This document shows, piece after piece, positions 33,157-42,664 of a stretch of 45,770 bases of DNA (the stretch's first letter is position 1; every line of letters begins with the position of its first letter). The notes under the pieces were generated by a model. It did no database searches. It was not told where the DNA came from and saw nothing but the letters and a program-made list of their open reading frames with translations. A program made the position numbers and the translations under genes. Origin of the DNA: Pseudomonadota bacterium (lineage in GTDB: Bacteria > Pseudomonadota > Alphaproteobacteria > Rhizobiales > Rhizobiaceae); contig JAEWPB010000122.1 of the NCBI GenBank assembly GCA_023399465.1, positions 1-45,770 of the forward strand, in the 5' to 3' direction.

Positions 33157-33675
33157 ATGCTTGAAATACCGACGATCGAAACCGAACGGCTGATCCTGCG
33201 TCCCCACCGCCTGTCCGACCTCGACGCTTGCGTCGCATTGAGCGCGGACGAAGCGGTCGTGCGCTACATATCGGGCGTTCCCTCGACCCGCGAACAGACG
33301 TGGGTGCGCGTTCTGCGCTGGGTCGGGATGTGGCATTTCCTCGGCTACGGTTTCCTCGTCGTCGAGGAAAAGGAAAGCGGCCGCTATGTCGGAGAAGCCG
33401 GCTTCCAGGAGATGCACCGGGACATGGAGCCCTCCATTGAGGGAACGCTGGAGGCAGGCTGGGTCCTCAGCGCCGACGTGCAGGGGCGTGGCTATGGTAC
33501 CGAGGCGATGAACGCCCTGATCGCCTGGGCCGAGGCCAGATTTCCCGGGAAGACGATGTCCTGCATCATCGACCCGAGAAACGAACCTTCATTGCGTCTC
33601 GCGGCCAAGCTCGGCTTTCGGGAAGCGGCCCGAACCGAGTACAACAACAGCGAGATCACTGTCCTTTTGCGATAG
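33157..33675 (+). CDS. GNAT family N-acetyltransferase (RimJ/RimL-like)
   Basis: A 172-residue protein starting LEIPTIETERLILRPHRLSD, the standard start of the RimJ/RimL subgroup, with the acetyl-CoA motif VQGRGYGTEAMNALIAW and the closing IIDPRNEPSLRLAAKLGFRE. GGAG lies 5 bases before the ATG at 33157, chosen over ATG 33142. The substrate is unknown. Its 3' end overlaps the convergent ribE by 20 bases. Confidence 0.88.
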   Translation: MLEIPTIETERLILRPHRLSDLDACVALSADEAVVRYISGVPSTREQTWVRVLRWVGMWHFLGYGFLVVEEKESGRYVGEAGFQEMHRDMEPSIEGTLEAGWVLSADVQGRGYGTEAMNALIAWAEARFPGKTMSCIIDPRNEPSLRLAAKLGFREAARTEYNNSEITVLLR

Positions 33676-34276
33676 GGAATTCCGCAAGCCGCGCGGCATA
33701 GCGCGCCATCGTGTCGACCTCGAAGTTGACGAGGTCGCCGGCCTTGCGCTCGCCCCAGGTGGTTACCTCAAGGGAATGACGGATCAGCAGCACGTCGAAT
33801 TCGGCGCCATCAACGCTGTTGACTGTCAGCGAGGTGCCGTCGAGGGCGACAGAACCCTTCGGCGCGACGAAGCGGGCAAGATTTTCCGGCGCGCGCAGTC
33901 GAAAGCGCACCGCGTCGCCCTCCGGCGTCACCGACAAGATTTCCGCCTTGCCGTCGACATGGCCGGAGACGATGTGCCCGCCAAGCTCGTCGCCGATCTT
34001 CAGCGAGCGCTCGAGATTGATGCGGCGCCCCGCCGTCCAGCTGCCGATCGTCGTCAGGCGCAGCGCTTCTTCCCAGGCCTCGACCTCGAACCAGCGCTCA
34101 TTGCTGCCCTCTTCCGGCAGTCCCGTCACCGTCAGGCAGACCCCGGAATGAGCGATCGAGGCGCCCATGTCGATCGTCCTCGGATCGTAAGCCGTTGCGA
34201 CGCGCAGCTTCACGCCTTCCTTGAGTGGGGACACTTTCTCGACCCGACCGATGTCGGTGACAATTCCGGTAAACAT
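33656..34276 (-). CDS. ribE: Riboflavin synthase alpha chain
   Basis: A 206-residue enzyme with two lumazine-binding halves (about 1-96 and 97-200) that dismutates two lumazines into riboflavin. The start MFTGIVTDIGRVEKV, the SIAHSGVCLTVT block and its repeat KGSVALDGTSLTVNSVDG are typical. The ATG lies 1-2 bases after the ribD stop region, so they are coupled. The 3' end overlaps the GNAT gene by 20 bases. Confidence 0.96.
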   Translation of the reverse strand: MFTGIVTDIGRVEKVSPLKEGVKLRVATAYDPRTIDMGASIAHSGVCLTVTGLPEEGSNERWFEVEAWEEALRLTTIGSWTAGRRINLERSLKIGDELGGHIVSGHVDGKAEILSVTPEGDAVRFRLRAPENLARFVAPKGSVALDGTSLTVNSVDGAEFDVLLIRHSLEVTTWGERKAGDLVNFEVDTMARYAARLAEFPIAKGQ

Positions 34277-34277
34277 T

Positions 34278-35384
34278 TCAAATGCCTCTTTCGTATTCGT
34301 CGCAAATATCCTCGCCGAAGCGCTCGGTCCGCACGAGGTGATACTGCTCCGGCATATCGGATTTCGTCAGCGGCGATTCAATGCCATCGGGGCCAATCTC
34401 CACCGCTCCCTGGAACAGCAGGATGCGATCCACCAGTCCGGCCGCCATGAAGGAGCGCGCGGTCGCTGCTCCGCCTTCGACGAGCAGCGAGGAGATGCCG
34501 CGTGAGGCAAGCCCCGTCAGCAACCCGCCGAGATTCTTCGGATCGTCGCCTACGATCTCGACGCCGGCAGCATCGAGCGCTGCACGCCGCGCCGCGAAGG
34601 CAGCATCATCGTCGTCGTACAGTTCGGCAACTTCGGCAACCGCAACCACCGGAACCTTGCCGGCGGTAGAGCCCAGCTTGCCCGTTGGCGGCAGTTCCAG
34701 CCGCGGATCGAGAATGACGCGCACGGGCGACCGATCCTCCAGGCCGGGCAGCCGGCACGTCAGTTCGGGATCGTCGGCGCGCGCGGTATTGATGCCGACC
34801 AGGATGGCGTCCATCTCGGCACGCAGCACATGCACCTGGGCGCGCGACACCGGGCCGGTGATCGCCACCTGCCCCTCGCCGAGCCGGCCGATCATGCCAT
34901 CGGCGGAAAGCGCAAGCTTGAGAGTCACATGCGGGCGTTTCCTGATGTGACGAGTAAGGTAACCCGCGAGCGCTGCCCTGCCCTCAGCCTCCAGCACGCC
35001 GGTCGTGACTTCGATCCCGGCGTCACGAAGCATCTCGAGTCCGCGGCCCGACACGCGCGGATCGGGATCGGTGACGCTGACGACCACGCGGGCCACACCC
35101 GCGGCGACCAGCGCCCCGGAGCACGGCGGCGTCTTGCCGTGATGCGAACATGGCTCAAGGGTAACATAAACGGTGGCACCGCGCGCGGCCTCGCCGGCAT
35201 CGGCGAGCGCCTGCGTCTCGGCATGCGGACGGCCGCCGGGAGCGGTCACCGCCCGGCCGACGATCACGCCGTCACGGACGATGATGCAGCCGACCGAAGG
35301 ATTGGTGGACGTGCGGCCGGTATTCCAGCGCGAAAGTCGGATAGCCGCCGCCATGAACCGCTGATCTTCGTCCACGGCACCCAT
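34278..35384 (-). CDS. ribD: Bifunctional riboflavin deaminase/reductase RibD
   Basis: A 368-residue two-domain enzyme. The N-terminal deaminase has zinc ligands in GRPHAETQAL (H54, with E56 as general acid/base) and in PCSHHGKTPPC (C79, C88). The C-terminal reductase starts near 150 (RPHVTLKLALSADGMIG) and contains VEGGAATARSFM. It carries out the second and third steps of riboflavin synthesis. It follows nrdR by 3 bases. Confidence 0.96.
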   Translation of the reverse strand: MGAVDEDQRFMAAAIRLSRWNTGRTSTNPSVGCIIVRDGVIVGRAVTAPGGRPHAETQALADAGEAARGATVYVTLEPCSHHGKTPPCSGALVAAGVARVVVSVTDPDPRVSGRGLEMLRDAGIEVTTGVLEAEGRAALAGYLTRHIRKRPHVTLKLALSADGMIGRLGEGQVAITGPVSRAQVHVLRAEMDAILVGINTARADDPELTCRLPGLEDRSPVRVILDPRLELPPTGKLGSTAGKVPVVAVAEVAELYDDDDAAFAARRAALDAAGVEIVGDDPKNLGGLLTGLASRGISSLLVEGGAATARSFMAAGLVDRILLFQGAVEIGPDGIESPLTKSDMPEQYHLVRTERFGEDICDEYERGI

Positions 35385-35387
35385 GCG

Positions 35388-35867
35388 TCACCTGTCCAGA
35401 GCCGGATCGCGGGCGATCTTCGCACTGATCTCGGTAATGACCTTCTCGAAATCCTCGGCATGCGAGAAATCACGGTAGACCGAGGCATAGCGGACGAACG
35501 CAACGTCATCGAGGTTCTTCAGCGCCTCGAGCACCTGCAGCCCGATTTCCTCGGACGAGATGTCGGTTTCGCCGGAGCTTTCCAGTCGACGGACGATGCC
35601 CGACACCGCGCGCTCGATGCGATCGCGCTCGACCGGGCGCTTGCGCAGCGCGATATCGAAGGATTTGACCAGCTTGTCCCGATTGAACGGAACCTTGCGG
35701 CCGGTCTTCTTGATGACCATGAGCTCGCGCAACTGCACGCGCTCGAAGGTCGTAAAGCGCCCGGCGCAATCCGGGCAGATGCGCCGGCGGCGGATGGCCG
35801 AGCCATCCTCCGCCGGACGGGAGTCCTTCACCTGGGTATCTTCAGAACCGCAGTAAGGGCAGCGCAT
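35388..35867 (-). CDS. nrdR: Transcriptional repressor NrdR
   Basis: A 159-residue regulator of ribonucleotide reductase genes. The zinc ribbon uses C3, C6, C31 and C34 (MRCPYCGSEDTQVKDSR, RRRICPDCAGRFTTFE); an ATP cone follows at about 49-139 (KKTGRKVPFNRDKLVKSFDI, IGLQVLEALKNLDDVAFVRY). It senses ATP/dATP. The glyA-nrdR-ribD-ribE arrangement with near-zero gaps is the usual rhizobial operon. Confidence 0.97.
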   Translation of the reverse strand: MRCPYCGSEDTQVKDSRPAEDGSAIRRRRICPDCAGRFTTFERVQLRELMVIKKTGRKVPFNRDKLVKSFDIALRKRPVERDRIERAVSGIVRRLESSGETDISSEEIGLQVLEALKNLDDVAFVRYASVYRDFSHAEDFEKVITEISAKIARDPALDR

Positions 35868-35876
35868 CGTTTCTCC

Positions 35877-37184
<1,308 letters not shown>

Positions 37185-37295
37185 GAAGGCTCCTGAACTT
37201 GATGGCGAAGGGGTCTTAGCCCTCCCGCGAAGCAATCGCAATACATCGTGCGACATTTGCTGGGCTATCTACGATTGGATAGGCAACCGGGGCAC

Positions 37296-37332
37296 AAAAA
37301 GCAAATGCCGCGCTTGCGAGCGCGGCATCTGC
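37296..37332 (-). terminator. Intrinsic terminator of the L,D-transpeptidase gene
   Basis: GCAGATGCCGCGC / GCGCGGCATTTGC (13-bp stem, one mismatch, 6-base loop) followed on the minus strand by TTTTT. It starts 38 bases beyond the stop codon. Confidence 0.85.
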
Positions 37333-37370
37333 GAGTGGACACGGGCGCTGTCGCCCCAAGCCGTTGCTCT

Positions 37371-38696
37371 TTACTGCGGCAGGATATCGTCCTCGACCGA
37401 ACCGGCCGGACGCTCGATGCCGGTGGTCGTCTGCAGCGCAAGCTCGGTCGCGCCGTCACGCTGGTAGATGTCGTCGCGGAACTGGACGACGCGGTCCTTC
37501 GCCGACCAGGCGGTGATGTAGACGAAGTAGACCGGCACCTCCTCGACAAGGCGGATCGGCGTATTGACGCGGCTCTGGATGACCCGCTCCATCTGCTGAC
37601 GATCCCAGCCGGGCGTTTCCTGAAGCAGCCAGCGCGACAGGTCGCGCACGTTCTGCACGCGCACGCAGCCCGAGGATTCGAAGCGCATCAGCTTGTTGAA
37701 CAGGCCCTGCTGCGGCGTGTCGTGCATGTAGACGGCATGCTCGTTGTGGAAGTTGATCTTCGTCGAGGACATGGCGTTGATCTTGCCCGGATCCTGGCGG
37801 AACATCAGGTTCGGCGCCTTTTCCGCGTGCCAGTCGATGGTCTGCGGCGAAACCTCGTTGCCCTGGCCGTCGATCAGGCGGATGTTGTTGCGCTCGAGGT
37901 AGGTCGGATCCTTGCGCATCAGCGGCATGATGTCCTTCTGGACGATCGAGCGCGGCGCGGTCCAGTACGGATTGAGGATGACCTCATAGATCTTGGAATT
38001 GAGAACCGGCGACTGGCGCGAAATGCTACCAACGATGGCGGTGTTGCGCAGCGCGACGCGGTTGTTTTCGACGGCCTCGATATAGGCGGCCGGGATGTTG
38101 ACCATCACGTAGCGGCGACCGAGGTCGCCGGACATCGCCTGGATGCGGACGAGATTGGTATTGAGCTGGGCGAGCCGGACATCGGCCGAGACGTTCAGCG
38201 CCTTCAGCGTATATTCGCCGATGACGCCGTCCTCAGGCAGACCGTGACGGGCCTGAAAGCGCTTCACCGCGCCATCGACATAGGAATCGAAGGAGTTGGA
38301 CAGACCGGCGGCGCGCGGCAGATCGCCTGACACCATGAGGCGCTGGCGGAGCGCCTGGACCGCGGGATCGACGACGCCGAGTTGCAGTTTGGTCTGCGGA
38401 TTGACCTGCGGCCAACCGCCATTGGCGACGATCGTCTGATAGTCGTAGATCGCCTGCTGGACGTTGGCGACGGCACCCGGGCCGAGGATGGGGTTGACGG
38501 AAGCGATAGCGGCGGATGAACGGGAGGCCTTGGCGTCGAACTGGTCGTCCCAGTTGCCGCGCCGCGGTGCGTTGATCAGATCGTCAATAGCCGATTGAGC
38601 CATGGCGGGCGCTGCCAGCGCAGCGGCGCCTACCGTTGCGGCCGAGCGCAGGAAAGCGCGGCGCGAGTAAGCATCAATTCCGGATTTTTTCGACAT
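37371..38696 (-). CDS. L,D-transpeptidase with Tat signal (LdtP-like)
   Basis: A 441-residue periplasmic enzyme. It begins with a twin-arginine signal (SRRAFLRSAATVGAAALAAP, then AMA), has a peptidoglycan-binding domain (about 108-172) and a C-terminal YkuD domain with H325 (YMHDTP) and catalytic C344 in ESSGCVRVQN. It should form 3-3 crosslinks or attach proteins to peptidoglycan. The ATG at 38696 has AGGA in front; ATG 38795 would place residues before the Tat motif. The upstream gene on the same strand is an LdtR-like MarR regulator, and this pair matches the ldtP/ldtR pair described in Liberibacter and rhizobia. Confidence 0.93.
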   Translation of the reverse strand: MSKKSGIDAYSRRAFLRSAATVGAAALAAPAMAQSAIDDLINAPRRGNWDDQFDAKASRSSAAIASVNPILGPGAVANVQQAIYDYQTIVANGGWPQVNPQTKLQLGVVDPAVQALRQRLMVSGDLPRAAGLSNSFDSYVDGAVKRFQARHGLPEDGVIGEYTLKALNVSADVRLAQLNTNLVRIQAMSGDLGRRYVMVNIPAAYIEAVENNRVALRNTAIVGSISRQSPVLNSKIYEVILNPYWTAPRSIVQKDIMPLMRKDPTYLERNNIRLIDGQGNEVSPQTIDWHAEKAPNLMFRQDPGKINAMSSTKINFHNEHAVYMHDTPQQGLFNKLMRFESSGCVRVQNVRDLSRWLLQETPGWDRQQMERVIQSRVNTPIRLVEEVPVYFVYITAWSAKDRVVQFRDDIYQRDGATELALQTTTGIERPAGSVEDDILPQ

Positions 38697-38920
38697 TATT
38701 CCTACCATCGTTTCATAGAGGCGATGGCCGCAAGACCTAGCATTGCCATGGTTAACATTCGCCAACCAACGGCACTTGCTGCCCCCCTCAATCAAGCATT
38801 CGTGATGACGCCCGGCGACTCGGAGCGGTCGCAGACAGTCTTCACGGTCGGTCCCATATCAATATGGCCAATTCGTGTCACCTAAGGCGCCATGCACCTA
38901 AAGGCTTAGCCGGAAACGAC

Positions 38921-38953
38921 AAAGCCGGGCGCATCGATGGCACCCGGCTTTTT
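38921..38953. terminator. Terminator of the LdtR-like gene
   Basis: AAAGCCGGG / CCCGGCTTT, a 9-bp stem with a 13-base loop, lies 20 bases past the stop of the MarR-type gene. T tracts are present in both directions (TTTTTCG on the plus strand; GTCGTTT on the minus), so it separates this gene from the transpeptidase gene. Confidence 0.8.
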
Positions 38954-38972
38954 CGAGAAAATTTCATGGCGA

Positions 38973-39488
38973 TTACAGACGATACATGATGCTGTCGTTC
39001 CAGAAACGATCAAGGCGCTGCAGCAGCTTGTTCATCTGGGTGAACTCGTCGTTGCCGATGCCGCCGACCTTCTGGATCGAGCCGATGTGGCGTTCGTAGA
39101 GCTTCGCGACGGTTTCGGCTATGCGCTGGCCTTCTTCGGTGAGGCTGATGCGTACCGAACGACGGTCGACGCGGGAACGCTGGTGGTTGATCAGGCCGAG
39201 GTCTACGAGCTTCTTGACGTTGTAGGAAACGTTGGAGCCGAGGTAGTAGCCACGGGAGCGCAGTTCGCCGGCGGTCAGTTCAGAATTGCCGATGTTGAAG
39301 AGCAACAGGGCCTGGACGGCATTGACGTCGCTGCGACCCTGGCGGTCGAATTCGTCCTTGATGACATCGAGCAGGCGGCGGTGCAGACGCTCGACAAGGT
39401 GAAGGGATTCCATGTACAGGTCGCGGATTGCTTCTTCCTGCGGGTCTTGGGGAGCGGCTGCGGCCTGCGGCTTCATTTTGGTGTTCAT
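38973..39488 (-). CDS. ldtR: LdtR-like MarR-family regulator
   Basis: A 171-residue MarR-type repressor/activator. The winged helix fills about residues 50-125 (ALLLFNIGNSELTAGELRSR, YYLGSNVSYNVKKLVDLGLI, RSRVDRRSVRISLTEEGQRI). In Liberibacter asiaticus and Sinorhizobium the LdtR protein regulates the neighbouring L,D-transpeptidase gene; position and family agree. The terminator between them implies separate transcripts, so regulation in trans from its own promoter. The symbol is assigned on family and context. Confidence 0.85.
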   Translation of the reverse strand: MNTKMKPQAAAAPQDPQEEAIRDLYMESLHLVERLHRRLLDVIKDEFDRQGRSDVNAVQALLLFNIGNSELTAGELRSRGYYLGSNVSYNVKKLVDLGLINHQRSRVDRRSVRISLTEEGQRIAETVAKLYERHIGSIQKVGGIGNDEFTQMNKLLQRLDRFWNDSIMYRL

Positions 39489-39620
39489 TTTCGTGCCTCA
39501 CTGTTTTGTTTGGCGGTGTCTCGTTGTTCATTCCCGCCTTGAGTGAGACCCTATCGAATACCTATAAAATTCTACTTAAACTGCAGCCTTAACAGCACCT
39601 TACCAGAAAGCCACCTTGTC

Positions 39621-40058
39621 TCAGGGTGAATCAACCCTTACCCGTTCCTCCTGTCGCCGCCTCTCCCGCCATAGCGCCAGGCGCAGGGCAACATAGAGAA
39701 CGACCACCGCCGCATGCATCGGAACGATGTAGGGATTCCTGCCGAAGATCTCCGGCCACACCGTATACATCAGCACCTGGCTGCCGGCCGCGACAAGCCA
39801 GATCACCGGCCCCCAGGAGACCGTCAGCCACAGGCCGAGAGCGGCGACCGGGAAGATGACCGCCAGCGCCGCGCCGGCAACCTTCCACGGAAGCGGCAGA
39901 AGGTCGAAGCGGCCGCTGCCGCCACCGGTGTAGCCGACGAGCATCGCCCAGTATTGGAGCCCGTACCAGAAGCACGACAACGCGACCAACCGGAGGAAGA
40001 TCACGAACAGGATCTCGGTGAGTGTACGCCGGGGGACGGTGGGGGAATCGTTTTCCAT
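39621..40058 (-). CDS. DUF6163 family membrane protein
   Basis: A 145-residue protein with about four hydrophobic helices (about 17-38, 56-80, 83-100, 113-130), a polar start (MENDSPTVPRRT) and a basic end (WRERRRQEERVR). I recognise it as the small rhizobial DUF6163 family found beside ldtR and hemB; function unknown. The ATG at 40058 gives a natural start; the reading frame goes back to 40127 without better evidence. Divergent from hemB. Confidence 0.8.
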   Translation of the reverse strand: MENDSPTVPRRTLTEILFVIFLRLVALSCFWYGLQYWAMLVGYTGGGSGRFDLLPLPWKVAGAALAVIFPVAALGLWLTVSWGPVIWLVAAGSQVLMYTVWPEIFGRNPYIVPMHAAVVVLYVALRLALWRERRRQEERVRVDSP

Positions 40059-40187
40059 GGCCCGAGCATATAAGCAGCGGCCCGATGCCGCCAGACGGCT
40101 ATGCGGCCTTTCGTCGTTTTGAATCATTCAAAGCGCGTGATATTGCACACATCTGAATCGTACTACGCATCGATAGAGGCAAACCCA

Positions 40188-41204
40188 ATGCAGGACAAAA
40201 CACACCTGGTCGACGAGATCACCGGACATCGGCGCATGCGGCGCAACCGCAAGGCTGACTGGACGCGCCGCCTGGTGCAGGAGAACCGCCTCAGCGTCGA
40301 CGACCTGATCTGGCCGATCTTCGTGGTGTCCGGCAGCGGCATCGTCGAGCCCGTCGCCTCGATGCCTGGCGTCAACCGCATGTCCGTCGACAAGGCGGTC
40401 GAAGCGGCAAGGGAGGCAGCCGATCTCGGCATCCCGGCGATCGCGACATTCCCGAATATCGACATGGCCCTTCGCAACGACACCGGCTCCAACTGTCTCG
40501 ACGCCAACAACCTCATCAACCAGGCCACGCGCGCGATCAAGAAGGCCGTTCCCAATATCGGCATCATCACCGACGTCGCGATGGATCCCTTCACCAGCCA
40601 TGGCCATGACGGCATCCTGCGCGAGGGCGAGATCATCAACGACGAAACCGTCGACATCGTCGTCAAGGCGGCCATCGCACAGGCGGAAGCCGGATCCGAC
40701 ATTATCGCTCCTTCCGAAATGATGGACGGGCGCATCGGCGCCATCCGCCGCGGGCTGGACGCAGCCGGGCACCAGGGCGTCGGCATCATGGCCTATGCGA
40801 CCAAATTCGCCTCCGCCTATTACGGCCCCTACCGCGAAGCGATTTCGACCGGCGGCCTGCTGAAGGGCGACAAGAAGACCTACTACATCGATCCGGCAAA
40901 CGGCGCCGAAGCGATGCGCGAGACCGCGCTCGATGTCGAGGAAGGCGCCGACATGCTGATGATCAAGCCGGGCCTGCCCTATCTCGACATCTGCTGGCGG
41001 GTGAAGGAAGCCTTTGCCATGCCGACCTACGCCTATCAGGTCTCCGGCGAGTATGCCCAGATCAAGGCCGCAGCCATGAACGGCTGGATCGACGGCGACA
41101 AGGTGATGATGGAAACGCTGCTCTGTTTCAAGCGCGCCGGCTGCGACGGCATCCTGACCTATTTCGCAATGGACGTGGCCCGGGCCCTTTCGCGCGGGAA
41201 ATAG
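40188..41204 (+). CDS. hemB: Delta-aminolevulinic acid dehydratase, Mg-dependent type
   Basis: A 338-residue enzyme that condenses two aminolevulinates to porphobilinogen. The Schiff-base lysines are K206 (YATKFASAYYGPY) and K260 (MLMIKPGLPYLD). The metal segment reads DVAMDPFTSHGHDG: aspartates replace the cysteines of the zinc enzymes, as in Bradyrhizobium and Pseudomonas HemB, so it should need magnesium. GAGG lies before the ATG at 40188. Divergent from the DUF6163 gene; followed by an RDD gene. Confidence 0.96.
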   Translation: MQDKTHLVDEITGHRRMRRNRKADWTRRLVQENRLSVDDLIWPIFVVSGSGIVEPVASMPGVNRMSVDKAVEAAREAADLGIPAIATFPNIDMALRNDTGSNCLDANNLINQATRAIKKAVPNIGIITDVAMDPFTSHGHDGILREGEIINDETVDIVVKAAIAQAEAGSDIIAPSEMMDGRIGAIRRGLDAAGHQGVGIMAYATKFASAYYGPYREAISTGGLLKGDKKTYYIDPANGAEAMRETALDVEEGADMLMIKPGLPYLDICWRVKEAFAMPTYAYQVSGEYAQIKAAAMNGWIDGDKVMMETLLCFKRAGCDGILTYFAMDVARALSRGK

Positions 41205-41271
41205 TTTCACCGGTCTTTGCATTTGCCAGTGGCGTCACCATATCGGAAGAACAGATCCACTGGAGACCGGA

Positions 41272-41727
41272 ATGAGCCTGAACCCCACCCCTGCCGAAAC
41301 GGTACCGAACGACTGGCGCGCCTATAGCGGCACGCTGTCACGGCGCGTATTTGCATTTATGATCGATTACATTCTGATTCTGGTGCTGTGCGTTCCGGCC
41401 GCGTTTGTGGTGTTCTTTCTCGGCCTGCTGACGCTCGGACTGGGCTTCTATCTCTACCCGGTCCTGTTCTTCATCGTCGCGGCGCTCTATTTCGGCCTGA
41501 CGGTCGGCGGCGATGCGCAAGCCTCTCCCGGTATGCGGGCGATGGGGATCGCCATGATCCGCGTCGACGGCCAGCGCATCGACTTCCTGCTGGCGATCGT
41601 CCATCTGGCGCTGTTCTGGATCCTCAATTCGATCCTGACGCCGCTCGTCCTTCTGGTCGGGCTGTTTACGGATCGCAGCCGCCTCCTCCACGATCTGCTG
41701 ATCGGGACGGCGGTGATCCGGACCTGA
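41272..41727 (+). CDS. RDD family membrane protein
   Basis: A 151-residue protein with about three membrane helices. The family mark is SRRVFAFMIDYILILVL, with the R and D of the RDD motif, and the later ASPGMRAMGIAMIRVDG and DRSRLLHDLLIGTAVI. RDD proteins are of mostly unknown function, some act in sodium/proton exchange. Probably cotranscribed with hemB, 67 bases upstream; a terminator follows. Confidence 0.9.
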   Translation: MSLNPTPAETVPNDWRAYSGTLSRRVFAFMIDYILILVLCVPAAFVVFFLGLLTLGLGFYLYPVLFFIVAALYFGLTVGGDAQASPGMRAMGIAMIRVDGQRIDFLLAIVHLALFWILNSILTPLVLLVGLFTDRSRLLHDLLIGTAVIRT

Positions 41728-41746
41728 ACATCACCCCCGGCCCCCT

Positions 41747-41776
41747 ACGGAGCGCTCTGGCGCTCCGTTTTCGTTT
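41747..41776 (+). terminator. Intrinsic terminator after the RDD gene
   Basis: ACGGAGCG / CGCTCCGT (8-bp stem, 6-base loop) followed by TTTCGTTT, 20 bases after the stop codon. Confidence 0.85.
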
Positions 41777-41881
41777 GTGAGTAGACAACCCGCAACGCCC
41801 GCAAAGGCGAGGTTGACGTTTTGCAATCTTGCGCCATGGTATTAAAGCGAACGACATCAAGAACGGACCGGCCTGCGGACC

Positions 41882-42664
41882 ATGAATACCCAGACCTCGC
41901 CTTCACCGCAGTTCTATCTCACAGCGCCTGCTGCCTGCCCCTATTTGCCGAATGAGATGGAGCGCAAGGTCTTCACTCATCTGGTCGGCCCGCGCGCTGC
42001 CGAAATGAACGACCTGCTGACGCAGGGCGGTTTCCGTCGCTCGCAGAACATCGCCTATCGTCCCGCCTGCGAGACCTGCCGGGCCTGCGTCTCGGTCCGC
42101 ATCCTCGCGAACGAATTCCAGCCGACCCGCTCGATGCGCCGCGTCGATGCGGCAAACCGCGACCTGATCGCCACCGATTTCGCGGCCCAGCCCTCGAGCG
42201 AGCAGTTTTCTCTTTTCCGGCACTACCTCGACAGCCGCCACCAGCAAGGCGGCATGTCCGACATGTCGGTGCTCGACTATGCGATCATGGTCGAGGACAC
42301 CCACGTCAACACCCGGATCGTCGAGTATCGCATCCGCGAGGAAGGCGCCGGGCTCGCCCCAAATCCGCGCGGCACGCTGGTCGCGGCGGCCCTGACCGAC
42401 GTGATGGCGGACGGTCTATCGATGGTCTACTCCTATTTCGATCCGGGAATGGAACGCCGCTCGCTCGGTTCCTTCATGATTCTCGACCACATCCGTCGCA
42501 CCCAGGCGCTCGGCCTGCCCCATGTTTACCTAGGATACTGGGTCAGGGGGTCGCGCAAGATGGATTACAAGACACGCTTCCTGCCGCAAGAACACCTCAC
42601 TGCCCGCGGCTGGGAACGATACGATCCCTCCCGCCCGAACACGAGCGAAAACGAGCAATCATGA
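41882..42664 (+). CDS. bpt: Aspartate/glutamate leucyltransferase (bacterial ATE/Bpt)
   Basis: A 260-residue aminoacyl-tRNA-protein transferase that adds leucine to proteins with N-terminal Asp or Glu, marking them for ClpAP (N-degron pathway). Seen: CPYLPNEMERKVFTHLVG with its cysteine, the CETCRACVSVRI cysteine cluster, and CCxx-like metal/heme features of the family; the closing VYLGYWVRGSRKMDYKTRF block is diagnostic. In rhizobia it is often named ate (arginyltransferase). The stop overlaps the next ATG in ATGA. Confidence 0.93.
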   Translation: MNTQTSPSPQFYLTAPAACPYLPNEMERKVFTHLVGPRAAEMNDLLTQGGFRRSQNIAYRPACETCRACVSVRILANEFQPTRSMRRVDAANRDLIATDFAAQPSSEQFSLFRHYLDSRHQQGGMSDMSVLDYAIMVEDTHVNTRIVEYRIREEGAGLAPNPRGTLVAAALTDVMADGLSMVYSYFDPGMERRSLGSFMILDHIRRTQALGLPHVYLGYWVRGSRKMDYKTRFLPQEHLTARGWERYDPSRPNTSENEQS

